In this document: in pieces, positions 16,524 to 26,683 of the stretch
Layout: each line of letters opens with the position of its first letter
How positions within the stretch are numbered: position 1 is the first letter of the stretch
Assembly: GCA_002869105.1 (NCBI GenBank)
Contig: PKTP01000010.1
Coordinates: 160,711-224,710 of the forward strand
Origin: Alphaproteobacteria bacterium
Lineage (GTDB): Bacteria; Pseudomonadota; Alphaproteobacteria; UBA7879
Length of the DNA stretch: 64,000 nucleotides
Direction: 5' to 3'
Translations under genes and position numbers: made by a program
Notes under the pieces: generated by a model
What the model was told of the DNA's origin: nothing
What the model saw: the letters and a program-made list of their open reading frames with translations, nothing else
Database searches by the model: none

Positions 16524-17744
16524 ATGCATTATCAAGACTATTTCCGTGCTGCATTAAATGACATCCATCAAGAGGGGCGTTATCGTTATTTTGCGCCACT
16601 TGAACGAATTGCTGGTGATTATCCAATGGCCTATCTTACATCAGAAGAGCAGCGTAAGAAAGTCGCCATCTGGTGCAGCAATGATTACTTGGGGCTAGGT
16701 CAGAATCCCAAAGTCATCGAACACATGAAAAAGGCCCTTAATCTTTACGGTGCCCGTGCCGGTGGTACGCGTAACATTAGTGGCACCAGCACTTTACACC
16801 GAGAGCTTGAGCACCAATTAGCCCAAGCGCATGATCGTGACGCTGCCTTGTTGTTTACTTCCGGGTATGCAGCTAATGAAGCAACCCTCTCAACACTGTT
16901 ACGCTATATGCCGGGCGTTGTGGTGTTTTCAGATGAATGCAACCATGCCTCAATTATCCATGGTATTCGCATCAGCGGCGTTCAAAAAGAGGTTTTTAAG
17001 CATAATAATGTCTATGATTTAGAGCAAAAACTGGCTAAATATGATCAAAATACCCCTAAAATAATTGTTTTTGAGTCACTTTATTCCATGGATGGAGATT
17101 TTGCTCCGGTGTCTAAGATTTGCGATTTAGCAGAAAAATATAATTGCCTCACATACGTTGACGAAGTACATGCCGTTGGTATTTATGGTCATTCGGGTAT
17201 GGGTTATGTTGAAAAAATCAAGAAAAACCATCGGATAGATATTTTACAAGCCAACTTTGGTAAAGCGTTTGGCATCATCGGTGGTTATATTACCGCAAAC
17301 AGCACGTTGATTGATTTCATTCGATCCTGCGCGCCGCCGTTTATTTTTACCACAGCCTTACCTCCTGCGATTGTTAGTGGCATCCAGAAGAGTCTTGAAT
17401 TAATTCAAAACAACACGATGATGCGTAATGATTTATGGTCTGTTGTGAACTATACAAAAAGCTGTCTTCAAAAAGCAGGATTTATCTTTTTAGATAGCAA
17501 CAGCCACATTATTCCCTTGATTGTTGGCGATGCACGTTTGTGTAAAAAAGTGACCGATCGGTTGCTTGAAAAGCATAATATCTATGTTCAGCCAATTAAT
17601 TATCCCACTGTTCCAAGGGGAACAGAGCGGCTTCGTCTTACACCCAATCCCACGCATACACCTGAAATGGTTCATGCATTGGTTGAGGCATGCCTAGAAA
17701 CGTGGCAATTTTTCACGCTGCCTTTGCAGAAAAAGTCGGCTTAG
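16524..17744 (+). CDS. hemA: 5-aminolevulinate synthase (ALAS)
   Basis: This PLP enzyme condenses glycine and succinyl-CoA to 5-aminolevulinate (Shemin pathway), the alphaproteobacterial entry to haem. The 406-residue sequence begins MHYQDYFRAALNDIHQEGRY and has WCSNDYLG, GAGGTRNISGT-type glycine-rich loop (ARAGGTRNISGTS), SLYSMDGD, YVDEVHAVG and the PLP lysine in NFGKAFGIIGGY. AGGAG precedes the ATG. Together with hemB further on it shows that the organism makes its own tetrapyrroles. Confidence 0.97.
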   Translation: MHYQDYFRAALNDIHQEGRYRYFAPLERIAGDYPMAYLTSEEQRKKVAIWCSNDYLGLGQNPKVIEHMKKALNLYGARAGGTRNISGTSTLHRELEHQLAQAHDRDAALLFTSGYAANEATLSTLLRYMPGVVVFSDECNHASIIHGIRISGVQKEVFKHNNVYDLEQKLAKYDQNTPKIIVFESLYSMDGDFAPVSKICDLAEKYNCLTYVDEVHAVGIYGHSGMGYVEKIKKNHRIDILQANFGKAFGIIGGYITANSTLIDFIRSCAPPFIFTTALPPAIVSGIQKSLELIQNNTMMRNDLWSVVNYTKSCLQKAGFIFLDSNSHIIPLIVGDARLCKKVTDRLLEKHNIYVQPINYPTVPRGTERLRLTPNPTHTPEMVHALVEACLETWQFFTLPLQKKSA

Positions 17745-17747
17745 ATT

Positions 17748-18428
17748 ATGTCTAACAAAACCCCTAAAGATCTGAGCGGCCATCGTAAACAGTCAATTAA
17801 GCTGCGAACGGCCAGAGGTCGCACAAACTCATCGCAGCGTTGGTTGCAGCGCCAACTTAACGACCCTTATGTCCAAAAAGCCAAGGCTGAGGGGTACCGT
17901 TCCCGTGCGGCTTACAAGCTTATTGAAATCAATGATAAGTATAAGTTGATCCAGCCCGGTACAACTGTGGTTGATTTGGGGGCGGCGCCAGGAGGATGGA
18001 GTCAGGTATTGTCACGCTATGGGAACAATCAAACTCTTATAGCCCTTGACTTACTTGAGATGGACCCGTTGGAAGATGTGACCTTTATCCAAGGTGATTT
18101 TACCGATGAGGATATTTATCAAAAGCTCCTCTCTCATACAAAAAACGGAATCGATACTGTTTTAAGCGATATGGCCCCTGTGACAACAGGACATAAAAAA
18201 ACCGATCATATTCGTATTATGGATTTGGTTGAGCAGGCTTGTTATTTTGCCATCGAAGTGTTGAAACCGGACGGATCCTTTGTTGCCAAAACCTTACAAG
18301 GTGGGGGGCAAGATGATGTGATGCTTTTGCTTAAGAAAAACTTTCGCAAAGTCTCTCACTTTAAACCGCCTTCCAGCCGAAAAGAGTCATCAGAAATGTA
18401 TGTCATTGCTCAGGAATTTAAGGGATGA
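17748..18428 (+). CDS. rlmE: 23S rRNA (uridine-2552-2'-O) methyltransferase RlmE/FtsJ
   Basis: A 226-residue SAM-dependent methyltransferase, starting 3 bases after hemA. The K-D-K-E-type catalytic set is in SRAAYKLIEI, DMAP, FVAKTLQGG and SSEMYV; the SAM loop is VVDLGAAPGGWSQ. The N-terminal basic extension (SLRTARGRT-like KLRTARGRTNSSQRWLQ) binds rRNA. It modifies the A-loop of the large ribosomal subunit. Confidence 0.95.
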   Translation: MSNKTPKDLSGHRKQSIKLRTARGRTNSSQRWLQRQLNDPYVQKAKAEGYRSRAAYKLIEINDKYKLIQPGTTVVDLGAAPGGWSQVLSRYGNNQTLIALDLLEMDPLEDVTFIQGDFTDEDIYQKLLSHTKNGIDTVLSDMAPVTTGHKKTDHIRIMDLVEQACYFAIEVLKPDGSFVAKTLQGGGQDDVMLLLKKNFRKVSHFKPPSSRKESSEMYVIAQEFKG

Positions 18429-18443
18429 TATGGAGTGTTTGAG

Positions 18444-19433
18444 CTATATGCTAATCCACGACTGTGTTTTGGCCGATTCCTCTGCGGCTTGAATAATTGT
18501 CAATATAACCTGAGCTTGTTTACCGTTACTCTTGTTTCTTGAGGGGTGTTCAAAAGAGTCGATAAATGCTTGTAGCTCAATCTTGAGGGGTTCAGCTGGA
18601 CTCAGAGATTGTGTTTGACTTGGCTTTGCGTGAATGATCGGGCCAGCTTTATCTAGAGAGACAGAACTGTTATTCAGCGTGACTTTTTGAGGCCAATCTT
18701 GGGTATCATCAAAATAAGCAAATCCCTTAGATCCGTGTAAAACGATTTTTTGTTCTTTGACGGGGCTAAAGCGCGAAACATATAAATTTGCTTGTTGACC
18801 CTCCCCAAAATCAAGATCAACGGATGCAAAATCACCCACGCCTTTTTCTACACAGGCAACCTGATGACAAAAGACACGTTGCGGGGAACGGTTAAACAAA
18901 TTCAAAATCATGGCTAAATCATGCGGGGCGAGATCCCATAAGGCACTTTCCCCCGGAAAGAAGCGACCAAGGTTAGTGCGACGCGTGGTGATGTAATGAA
19001 GAGATCCAATGTCGGTTGCGGCTATTGTCTCTAACATTTGATAGGCCGGGTGATAGAGCAATATATGGCCAACCATTAAAGTTTTTTGCTGAGAGTTAGC
19101 AAGGGAGATCAGCTGGCTGTTTTGGTGATGCTCTCTCACCAATGGCTTTTCAACAAAGACATGTTTATTGGCTTTGAGGGCTGCTTGAGCGAGATTAAAA
19201 TGCGTTGCTGTCGGTGTTGCAATCACAACGCCTTCACATGTGGAATCATTGAGAATCTCATCAAAAGAGAGGTGGGGGCAGTGAAATTTTTCAGCGAATT
19301 CAAGTGCATGAGTATTGTTGGTGCGATCATCGCAGATGGCTGCCAAGCGTCCCATTTCACCTAGGGAGCGAACAATATTTTTGCCCCAGTTTCCACATCC
19401 AACAACAGCAATATTTTTTTTTGGGATCGACAT
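18444..19433 (-). CDS. Gfo/Idh/MocA-family NAD(P)-dependent sugar oxidoreductase
   Basis: The 329-residue protein has an N-terminal Rossmann fold (NIAVVGCGNWGKNIVRSLGE), GVVIATPTATHFNLAQAALKA, the EKPL motif containing the conserved Lys, and MVGHILLYHPAYQ. The C-terminal alpha/beta half is typical of the family. Members oxidise or reduce nucleotide or free sugars, often for surface glycans. The substrate is unknown; it is not next to the glycan cluster. It converges on rlmE. Confidence 0.88.
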   Translation of the reverse strand: MSIPKKNIAVVGCGNWGKNIVRSLGEMGRLAAICDDRTNNTHALEFAEKFHCPHLSFDEILNDSTCEGVVIATPTATHFNLAQAALKANKHVFVEKPLVREHHQNSQLISLANSQQKTLMVGHILLYHPAYQMLETIAATDIGSLHYITTRRTNLGRFFPGESALWDLAPHDLAMILNLFNRSPQRVFCHQVACVEKGVGDFASVDLDFGEGQQANLYVSRFSPVKEQKIVLHGSKGFAYFDDTQDWPQKVTLNNSSVSLDKAGPIIHAKPSQTQSLSPAEPLKIELQAFIDSFEHPSRNKSNGKQAQVILTIIQAAEESAKTQSWISI

Positions 19434-19537
19434 ATCTATTGTTTACCCCTTTATTGTAATGGGTGCAGCTAAAAATTTATGTCGAGACTTTTCAAAAAAA
19501 TGTGCTCTGACACCTCCTCTAGGCGGAACAATTTTTA

Positions 19538-20320
19538 TTATTGTTTTGTTAGGCTTGTCCCAGAAGAAGATTTACTTTTCTTGGCACGATTTTCTTGGTT
19601 ATCTCGACGTGGGACGCGCCGGATTTTTCTTTGACTAAACCCAAGGCGTTTTGAGAATTCAGCAAAGGCTGGTAAATGGAAAATTTTTGGGGCTTCCTTG
19701 CCAGCTTTAAGTGCTTTATTGATGCTCTTTTCATGGTTTTCATCATAAACATAAGCTTTGATGGTTTTACCATAAGATTGACCTGCCCTGAGCTCAGCTA
19801 AACCAATGTCACCAGCACCATAAGCAACCATGACATCACTGACGGCAACCATCGCTGCGGAGGTTGGGTTCAACTTAATTTGTGAGCTGTTTTGATAACC
19901 GCCCCAGGTTTCATCACGGACAAGGTAAGGATGATCAACGTTTTTAACACCATCAAGATAGTCACTGGCTTGAGTTGAGACAATCCCGAATGTTTCAAAG
20001 CCCATTTTTTTAGCAAGCGGATAAATAGCACCAATGCCTTCAGGGGTGACACCGATATTAACAACAGCTTCTTGTGGGCTCCGCATTGAGAGAAATATTC
20101 TCGCTTGTTTAAGCATTTTTTCAGGATTTTGATATCCACGACCGGAGTAGCCAATAAAGGTAATCACTTCACGTTTACCTACCTGTCTTCTAAAATCTTC
20201 AATGACAGCATCAGCATTACCAGTCCTGAAAGGATTGCCATTGACTATTTTTTCACGAAGAGCCTCGAGAGACGGTGAACAGATACATAAGATAAGAGCA
20301 AGTTTGAGTGCGTGTTGCAT
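19538..20320 (-). CDS. Secreted protein of unknown function with a Rossmann-like core
   Basis: About 260 residues from the ATG at 20320, which has an AGGG site 8 bases upstream and is followed by a signal peptide (MQHALKLALILCICSPSLEA). An ATG 25 codons upstream would hide this signal. The body has alternating strands and helices: VITFIGYSGRGYQNPE, a block with NIGVTPEGIGAIYPLAKKMGFETFGIVST, and VMVAYGAGDIGLAELRAG, resembling a nucleotide- or sugar-binding Rossmann-like fold. The last 35 residues are very basic and Ser-rich. I do not recognise the family. Confidence 0.62.
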   Translation of the reverse strand: MQHALKLALILCICSPSLEALREKIVNGNPFRTGNADAVIEDFRRQVGKREVITFIGYSGRGYQNPEKMLKQARIFLSMRSPQEAVVNIGVTPEGIGAIYPLAKKMGFETFGIVSTQASDYLDGVKNVDHPYLVRDETWGGYQNSSQIKLNPTSAAMVAVSDVMVAYGAGDIGLAELRAGQSYGKTIKAYVYDENHEKSINKALKAGKEAPKIFHLPAFAEFSKRLGFSQRKIRRVPRRDNQENRAKKSKSSSGTSLTKQ

Positions 20321-20427
20321 TGAATGATTCCCTGTGTTTAAGTTTATTTTACTTAAAATCATACTAATGACAAGCATTTCTGTTTGCGTTAACATAAAAT
20401 GAATTCCAGCTTTTAGATTAAAAAAAT

Positions 20428-23253
20428 ATGACTTCCTTATTAGAAATTCGTGGTGCCCGCGAGCACAACCTCAAAAATATCTCTGTTCAATTGCCTAAAG
20501 ATAAGCTTGTGGTGATTACGGGGCTAAGTGGATCTGGCAAATCCTCTTTGGCCTTTGATACCATTTATGCAGAAGGACAGCGCCGCTATGTTGAGAGCTT
20601 ATCTGCCTATGCGCGCCAATTTTTGCAAATGATGCAAAAGCCCCAGGTTGATTCAATTGAGGGGCTTTCCCCAGCAATTTCCATTGAACAAAAGACCACA
20701 TCGAAAAACCCCCGTTCAACGGTGGGAACGGTGACGGAAATCTATGATTACATGCGTGTCTTGTTTGCCCGGGTGGGTGTTCCTTATTCTCCAGCAACGG
20801 GCAAGCCGATTGAAAGTCAGACAATCAGCCAAATGGTCGATCGTATTATGGCCTTGCCGGAAAAAAGTAAAATTTTGATTCTTGCCCCAATTGTGCGGGG
20901 CCGAAAAGGGGAGTATCGAGAAGAAATCCAAGCGCTACGCAAGCAAGGGTTTCAACGTTTAAAAATTGATGGCGTGGTGTATCTGATGGATGATATTCCA
21001 GCTTTGGATAAAAACATAAAACACGACATTGCTGTGGTGGTGGACCGGCTGGTTGTCAAGCCAGATTTAGAGGCGCGTCTGGCGCCAACACTTGAGACGT
21101 GTGTGAAATTGAGTGATGGCTTGGTGATTGTTGAAAATCTGACTGAGCCGCAAACCCTATTGTTGTCGGAGAAGTTTTCATGTCCCGAGTCGGGCTTTAG
21201 TCTGGCTGAAATTGAACCTCGCTTGTTTTCATTTAATAACCCTGCAGGGGCGTGCCCCACTTGTGACGGCTTGGGTGAAAAGATGGCTTTTTCCCAAGAC
21301 TTGATTGTTCCGGATGGAAAAAAAACCATCTATGAAGGGGCGGTGGCACCATGGTGGGGACCTTTTGGCGACTATTATATCCAAGCCTTACAAGCTGTGA
21401 TTGCTTATTTAGGCCACGATCCGGATACGCCCTTTGAAAAATTACCGGCCTCTATTCAAAAGATTATTTTTCACGGATCAGGAACAAAAGCCATTCCCAT
21501 TCAGTACGAGGATGACGGAAGATCTTATCGGGTGAATAAACCTTTTGAGGGGGTGCTCAATAACTTGGAACGTCGGTGGCGTGAGACAGATAGTGATCGC
21601 GTGCGAGAAAATTTAGCTCGCTATCAAGTGAGAGAACCGTGCTCGACCTGTGAGGGATATCGTCTGAAAGAAGAAGCAAGGGCGGTCAAAATTGCTGGTA
21701 TGCACATTGGACAAGTCAGTCAGCTATCCGTTGCAGACTGCTATGCTTGGTTTACAAGTATTTTTGACAAATTGAAACCCCAACAGCAGGAAATTGCGAA
21801 ACCTATTTTGCGGGAAATTCAAGACCGCTTGTTTTTTCTGAAGAATGTGGGATTAAGTTACCTAACCTTGGCGCGGATGGCGGGGACTCTTTCAGGGGGA
21901 GAGAGTCAACGGATTCGTTTGGCATCACAAATTGGATCTGGCTTGACCGGTGTTTTGTATGTCCTCGATGAGCCATCAATTGGTTTGCATCAGCGAGATA
22001 ATGATCGCTTGCTGGAAACACTGATTCGTTTGCGAGATATTGGTAATACGGTTCTTGTGGTTGAACACGATGAAGAGGCCATCATGGCCGCTGATTACGT
22101 GGTTGATATGGGACCAGGCGCCGGGGCGCGTGGAGGTGAAATTGTGGCGCAGGGAACACCACAAGAAATTATTCAAAATCCGAAAAGTCTAACGGGACAA
22201 TATTTATCAGGTAAAAGAAAAATAGACATTCCTGAGCACAGGCGTTCTTTTGAGCATGTCTTGAAGATTGAAGGTGTCACAACCAATAATCTGAAAAATG
22301 TCACCGCTGAATTTCCCTTGGGGACGTTTACGCTTGTGACAGGTGTTTCGGGTGGGGGGAAATCATCTCTGGTTATCAATACTCTTTTCCCAGCGCTGCA
22401 GACACATCTGAATAAAACAGGTCAACCCGGCTTACATTACAAAAAATTATCTGGACTTCAGCATATTGATAAAGTGATTGATATTGACCAGTCACCCATT
22501 GGTCGGACCCCTAGGTCCAATCCCGTTACATACACCGGTGCTTTTGGCCCTATGCGCGACTGGTTTGCTGCTTTGCCAGAGTCAAAAGCCCGTGGTTATG
22601 CCCCTGGCCGCTTTTCTTTCAACGTGAAAGGGGGGCAATGTGAAGCTTGCCAAGGAGATGGGGTTTTAAAGATCGAAATGCACTTTTTGGCCGATGTGTA
22701 CGTGGAATGTGATCAGTGCAAGGGTAAGCGCTATAATCGGGAAACCCTTGAAGTTAAGTTCAAAAATTATTCCATTGCGGATGTTTTGAATCTGACTGTC
22801 GATGAAGCGCATGACTTGTTTGAAAGTGTGCCAGCCATTCGTAAGAAACTGGATATGCTGAAGCGGGTTGGGCTTGGCTATGTGAAGGTTGGGCAGTCGG
22901 CGCCGACTCTTTCTGGTGGTGAGGCTCAGCGGATTAAAGTGGCCAAAGAACTTGCCCGCGCGTCAACGGGGAAAACAGTTTATATTTTAGATGAACCTAC
23001 AACCGGTTTGCATTTTGAAGACATTCGAAAACTTCTGGAAGTATTACAAGCGCTGGTCGATCAAGGGAATACCGTTATTGTCATTGAGCATAATTTAGAT
23101 GTCATCAAAACAGCTGATTGGGTCATTGATATTGGGCCCGAAGGCGGGATAGGGGGCGGTGAAATTGTTGCCACAGGAACACCAGAACAAATAACAAAGA
23201 AGGCTCAAAGTATCACGGGTCAATACCTGGCGCCTTATTTGAATAAAAGGTGA
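20428..23253 (+). CDS. uvrA: Excinuclease ABC subunit A
   Basis: UvrA detects bulky DNA lesions and loads UvrB in nucleotide excision repair. The 941-residue protein has two ABC modules: Walker [15 protein letters not shown] near 31 and GVSGGGKSS near 640, with signatures [12 protein letters not shown] and [12 protein letters not shown] and Walker [13 protein letters not shown] and [12 protein letters not shown]. The zinc modules are [11 protein letters not shown] and QCEACQGDG with [13 protein letters not shown]. Length is normal. Confidence 0.98.
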   Translation: MTSLLEIRGAREHNLKNISVQLPKDKLVVITGLSGSGKSSLAFDTIYAEGQRRYVESLSAYARQFLQMMQKPQVDSIEGLSPAISIEQKTTSKNPRSTVGTVTEIYDYMRVLFARVGVPYSPATGKPIESQTISQMVDRIMALPEKSKILILAPIVRGRKGEYREEIQALRKQGFQRLKIDGVVYLMDDIPALDKNIKHDIAVVVDRLVVKPDLEARLAPTLETCVKLSDGLVIVENLTEPQTLLLSEKFSCPESGFSLAEIEPRLFSFNNPAGACPTCDGLGEKMAFSQDLIVPDGKKTIYEGAVAPWWGPFGDYYIQALQAVIAYLGHDPDTPFEKLPASIQKIIFHGSGTKAIPIQYEDDGRSYRVNKPFEGVLNNLERRWRETDSDRVRENLARYQVREPCSTCEGYRLKEEARAVKIAGMHIGQVSQLSVADCYAWFTSIFDKLKPQQQEIAKPILREIQDRLFFLKNVGLSYLTLARMAGTLSGGESQRIRLASQIGSGLTGVLYVLDEPSIGLHQRDNDRLLETLIRLRDIGNTVLVVEHDEEAIMAADYVVDMGPGAGARGGEIVAQGTPQEIIQNPKSLTGQYLSGKRKIDIPEHRRSFEHVLKIEGVTTNNLKNVTAEFPLGTFTLVTGVSGGGKSSLVINTLFPALQTHLNKTGQPGLHYKKLSGLQHIDKVIDIDQSPIGRTPRSNPVTYTGAFGPMRDWFAALPESKARGYAPGRFSFNVKGGQCEACQGDGVLKIEMHFLADVYVECDQCKGKRYNRETLEVKFKNYSIADVLNLTVDEAHDLFESVPAIRKKLDMLKRVGLGYVKVGQSAPTLSGGEAQRIKVAKELARASTGKTVYILDEPTTGLHFEDIRKLLEVLQALVDQGNTVIVIEHNLDVIKTADWVIDIGPEGGIGGGEIVATGTPEQITKKAQSITGQYLAPYLNKR

Positions 23254-23262
23254 TTGAGAAAT

Positions 23263-23385
23263 TTACCTTTCAAATTGACGCTTAATTTCTTCGAGCTTGC
23301 CGTATCCAAAAACACAGTCACCCCGCTTCCAGTGTTCGAAATTAGGAAGAGGCTTACCATCTGTACCAAGATCTGCTTTGAACAT
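23263..23385 (-). CDS. Possible 40-residue protein or gene fragment
   Basis: A 41-codon frame between uvrA and hemB on the opposite strand encodes MFKADLGTDGKPLPNFEHWK, then RGDCVFGYGKLEEIKRQFER. The composition looks like a real soluble protein and not random translation of A+T-rich DNA, but no clear ribosome site or family is visible. It may be an intact small protein or the tail of a lost gene. The rest of the uvrA-hemB gap (23254-23546) shows nothing else I can name. Confidence 0.3.
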   Translation of the reverse strand: MFKADLGTDGKPLPNFEHWKRGDCVFGYGKLEEIKRQFER

Positions 23386-23546
23386 GCTTTTTAGCGAAAA
23401 CTTTGGCTCTTTTTAAAAAAATTAGCATTGAACAAAATAAGTTCAACGATAGAGTTATGACTGAGCACAGTATGGCGTGAAGATAAAAGGCTGGCTTTAT
23501 TCTCATTTGGAGACATGATAAGTTAGAGGATAAATGTGAAACCTAT

Positions 23547-24521
23547 ATGATTCGACCTGCCCGCCTTCGCACACGTGATGTTCTTAGAAATGTTCTGACA
23601 GATATTCATCTTAGCGCTTCTAAGCTTGTATCCCCCCTTTTTGTTAGGATGGGAACAGGGATTAAAAAAGAAATTCCAACCTTGCCGGGGCATTTTCAAT
23701 GGAGCCCTGACATGCTTGTGGGTCATGTAGAGACCCTGCTAAACTGTGGTATTCAGCAAGTTCTTTTGTTTGGTATTCCAGAATACAAAGATGAAAAAGG
23801 TTCTGCAGCCTATTTGGAGACCGGGGTTATTCAAGAAGCGTTAAAAGCTTTGGAACCCTTAAAGAATGATCTTGTGATCATAACCGATGTTTGTTTTTGC
23901 GAATACACGAATCATGGCCACTGTGGACAGCTCTCCCCCTGTGAAAGCCAGGGACGACTAGATATGGAAGCAACATGTGATATGATTGCTTTGCAAGCTT
24001 TGTCTCATGCTCAGGCAGGGAGTCAAGTGATTGCGCCCAGCGGTATGGTGGATGGGATGGTTGCAGCGATTCGAACAAAGCTGGATCAGAATGGCTTTGG
24101 CCATATTCCGATTTTATCTTATGCTGTTAAATATGCTTCTCAATTTTATGGACCTTTTCGGGCAGCCGCTGAAGGGGCGCCCAAAGAAGGGGATCGGCGC
24201 AGTTACCAATGTGATTATCGTCGGATGCATGAGTGGCAACTTGAGACGGATCTGGATGTCAAAGAGGGAGCAGACATGCTGATGGTTAAACCAGCTGGAT
24301 ATTATTTGGATGTGATCCATCAAATAAAATACCGTTATCCAGAAATTCCGCTTTATAGCTATCAAGTGAGTGGTGAGTATGCGATGATTAAAAAGGCAGT
24401 GAGTGCGGGACTCGTTCATGAAAAAGCCATTGAAGAGTCTTTAATTGGCATTTTTAGAGCAGGGGCTGACTGTGTCATTACCTATTTTGCCCAGGAAGTT
24501 GCAAGGAGATTGAAGCAATGA
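23547..24521 (+). CDS. hemB: Delta-aminolevulinic acid dehydratase (porphobilinogen synthase)
   Basis: The 324-residue enzyme joins two ALA molecules to porphobilinogen in haem synthesis. Schiff-base lysines lie in SYAVKYASQFYGPFR and MVKPAGYYLD; the Cys-rich DVCFCEYTNHGHCG indicates the zinc-dependent active-site type. Allosteric-region features such as RRSYQ are present. The stop overlaps the start of the next gene in ATGA. Confidence 0.97.
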   Translation: MIRPARLRTRDVLRNVLTDIHLSASKLVSPLFVRMGTGIKKEIPTLPGHFQWSPDMLVGHVETLLNCGIQQVLLFGIPEYKDEKGSAAYLETGVIQEALKALEPLKNDLVIITDVCFCEYTNHGHCGQLSPCESQGRLDMEATCDMIALQALSHAQAGSQVIAPSGMVDGMVAAIRTKLDQNGFGHIPILSYAVKYASQFYGPFRAAAEGAPKEGDRRSYQCDYRRMHEWQLETDLDVKEGADMLMVKPAGYYLDVIHQIKYRYPEIPLYSYQVSGEYAMIKKAVSAGLVHEKAIEESLIGIFRAGADCVITYFAQEVARRLKQ

Positions 24522-24871
24522 ATCGATGTGGTTTTTTTCTGGCTTTTTTCTTATTCTTTTTCAAGATCCAGGGCGCTGACTGGCCTTTTCAATCCAGTGA
24601 AGTGCCACAGCCAGAGGGTCTTATTTTAAATGATGATGGATTAAGCTTTGATGCTCCAGGGGGAAAAATTATTGAAGTCAGTGGTGAAACAGACGCATAT
24701 CACTTGGAACAGCTTAAAAAGTTCTTTAAAACAAGTTTAGAAGAATTAGGATGGAAAAAAAAATCTTCAAAAGAGATGCACTTTGAGCGTGATCATTATC
24801 GCTTAGATATTCAGATTACAAAATGTGAAAACAAGCGTCTGAAAATATCGATTAAATTAACAACAGAATGA
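24518..24871 (+). CDS. Small secreted protein of unknown function
   Basis: 117 residues with a signal peptide (MNRCGFFLAFFLFFFKIQGA) and a mature domain that pairs a strand (KIIEVSGETDAYHLEQL) with a helix and a C-terminal strand (RLDIQITKCENKRLKISIKL). It is translationally coupled to hemB by a 4-base overlap. The layout (exported, about 95-residue domain, single Cys in the mature part) gives no function. I do not recognise the family. Confidence 0.7.
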   Translation: MNRCGFFLAFFLFFFKIQGADWPFQSSEVPQPEGLILNDDGLSFDAPGGKIIEVSGETDAYHLEQLKKFFKTSLEELGWKKKSSKEMHFERDHYRLDIQITKCENKRLKISIKLTTE

Positions 24872-24910
24872 GGCTAGATAAAGTTGGTCTCAATTGACAC
24901 TTGGGAAAAA

Positions 24911-26677
24911 ATGAAAACATTTTCAACATATGATTTGCTTAAAAAAATATTTTTCTATTGCTATCAATCCACACAGAAAAAAATTAAGTATGCGTTTTGG
25001 ACCACCCTTCTCATTCTTATTTCAGGTAAAGTTTTTTCCAGTGTTGCTCCCTTGGTTTTTAAGGAGGGCTTGAATGCTTTATCAACACCTGAAGGCTCTC
25101 TGTTTTATCCTTTCATAATGATCATTCTGTATGGAGTTTGTTATCTCTTAGGAGGTAGCATGATGGCGCTGAAAGATCTGATTTTCATCCCTGTTGATAT
25201 GAATGCTGTGCGAACCATGGCATTGAGTCTATTCAAAAAAATTCATCAGCTTAGCTATGATTTTCACATACAGAGAAAGACAGGAGCGTTAAACTCTGTT
25301 TTTGAAAAAGGGATCACCAGCCTTGAGCTATTCCTTCGCTTTTTCGTGTTTAATACAATTCCCATGATCCTTGAGGTGTTGTTGGTTTTTGGATTTTTGA
25401 TCGCTTTTTATAAGGCAGTTTATGCTGCGGTCATCTTTTTAACGCTCGTGAGTTATGTTTTTTATACTGTGCGAATAGCGAACAAAAAAACACACCAAGC
25501 CCGTGAAATGAATAAACGTCAAAATGAAGCCAACGCTTATGCTATTGATAGTTTGATGAATTATGAAACGATCAAATCTTTTGGCCGAGAAGCTCTTGAT
25601 CAAAGTAACTATGGTTCTTTGTTTGCTGAGGCGCAAGAAGCCCGTAAGAAAACGTTTGTGAGTTTGAGCATGCTCAATATTGGTCAAGTCGTTATTATGG
25701 GTTTAGGGTTAACGTTACTGCTTGTGATGGCGTTTCATGATGTCAAAAAGGGGACCTTTGGCGTTGGTGATATTGTGTTGCTAAACATGTATCTGCTCCA
25801 GCTTTTTGGGCCTTTGTCTAATTTAGGATTCAGTTACCGGGAGATGAAAATTGCCTTGACACATATTGAACAAGTTGAAGAAATTATGTCTGAACCTTTG
25901 AGCGTCGTCGATCAATTGGAGGCTAAGCCAATAGTGGTTCAGCAGGGAGAAATTGTTTTTAAAAATGTTTCTTTTAAGTACCTAAACCGCTCCGACTTGT
26001 TAAAAAATTTAAGCTTAACCATCCCCGCGAAAAAACGCGTTGCGATCGTTGGTGATAGTGGCGCAGGTAAATCCACCATAACACGATTGTTGATGCGCTT
26101 TTATGATGTGTCTTCAGGTCAGATTTTAATTGATGGCCAAGATATTCAGTCGGTTACACAAGAGAGCTTAAGAAGCGCATTAGGGATTGTTCCGCAAGAT
26201 GTGGTTCTGTTTAACACAAGTATCTATGACAATATCTCTTTTGCAAAACCAGGTGCGACTTCGGTGGAAATTGAAAACGCAGCTAAAGTTGCTTTGATTC
26301 ATGATTTTATTTTAGAGTTGCCGCACGGGTATCAAACAGTGGTTGGAGAGAGGGGGTTAAAACTCTCTGGTGGAGAAAAACAACGTGTTGCAATTGCACG
26401 CCTGGCATTGAAGCAACCGAAAATTTATATTTTTGATGAAGCGACTTCTTCCTTGGATATGCATACCGAAAGAGAAATACAGAGTAACCTGAACCGCCTA
26501 TCAAAAGGGTTTACGACGCTGGTGATTGCTCACCGTTTATCAACCATTGTTGATGCTGATCTGATCTTTTTTATGAAGAATGGTGAAATCATTCAGGGTA
26601 CGCATCATCAGCTTCTCTCAAAAGGCGGCGCCTATGCAACCTTATGGCATACCCAGAAAAAAGAAGAAAAATCTTAA
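24911..26677 (+). CDS. Atm1-type ABC exporter (fused membrane and ATPase domains)
   Basis: About 588 residues: six membrane helices (about 15-320), then an ABC ATPase with Walker A GDSGAGKST, signature LSGGEKQRVAIARL, Walker B IYIFDEATSSLD and the H-loop AHRLST. The stretch around HIQRKTGALNSVFEKGITSLELFLRF and the following NTIPMILEVLL resembles Atm1/HMT1 exporters (glutathione or Fe-S-related thiol export in mitochondria and alphaproteobacteria) more than MsbA. The ATG at 24911 or a TTG at 24884 are both possible starts. It is tail-to-tail with the LysR gene. Confidence 0.85.
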   Translation: MKTFSTYDLLKKIFFYCYQSTQKKIKYAFWTTLLILISGKVFSSVAPLVFKEGLNALSTPEGSLFYPFIMIILYGVCYLLGGSMMALKDLIFIPVDMNAVRTMALSLFKKIHQLSYDFHIQRKTGALNSVFEKGITSLELFLRFFVFNTIPMILEVLLVFGFLIAFYKAVYAAVIFLTLVSYVFYTVRIANKKTHQAREMNKRQNEANAYAIDSLMNYETIKSFGREALDQSNYGSLFAEAQEARKKTFVSLSMLNIGQVVIMGLGLTLLLVMAFHDVKKGTFGVGDIVLLNMYLLQLFGPLSNLGFSYREMKIALTHIEQVEEIMSEPLSVVDQLEAKPIVVQQGEIVFKNVSFKYLNRSDLLKNLSLTIPAKKRVAIVGDSGAGKSTITRLLMRFYDVSSGQILIDGQDIQSVTQESLRSALGIVPQDVVLFNTSIYDNISFAKPGATSVEIENAAKVALIHDFILELPHGYQTVVGERGLKLSGGEKQRVAIARLALKQPKIYIFDEATSSLDMHTEREIQSNLNRLSKGFTTLVIAHRLSTIVDADLIFFMKNGEIIQGTHHQLLSKGGAYATLWHTQKKEEKS

Positions 26678-26683
26678 TGCCCG

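Noticed and set aside
20952..21329. Minus-strand frame of about 125 residues opposite uvrA
   Set aside because: Shadow of the uvrA frame in a strongly conserved gene.
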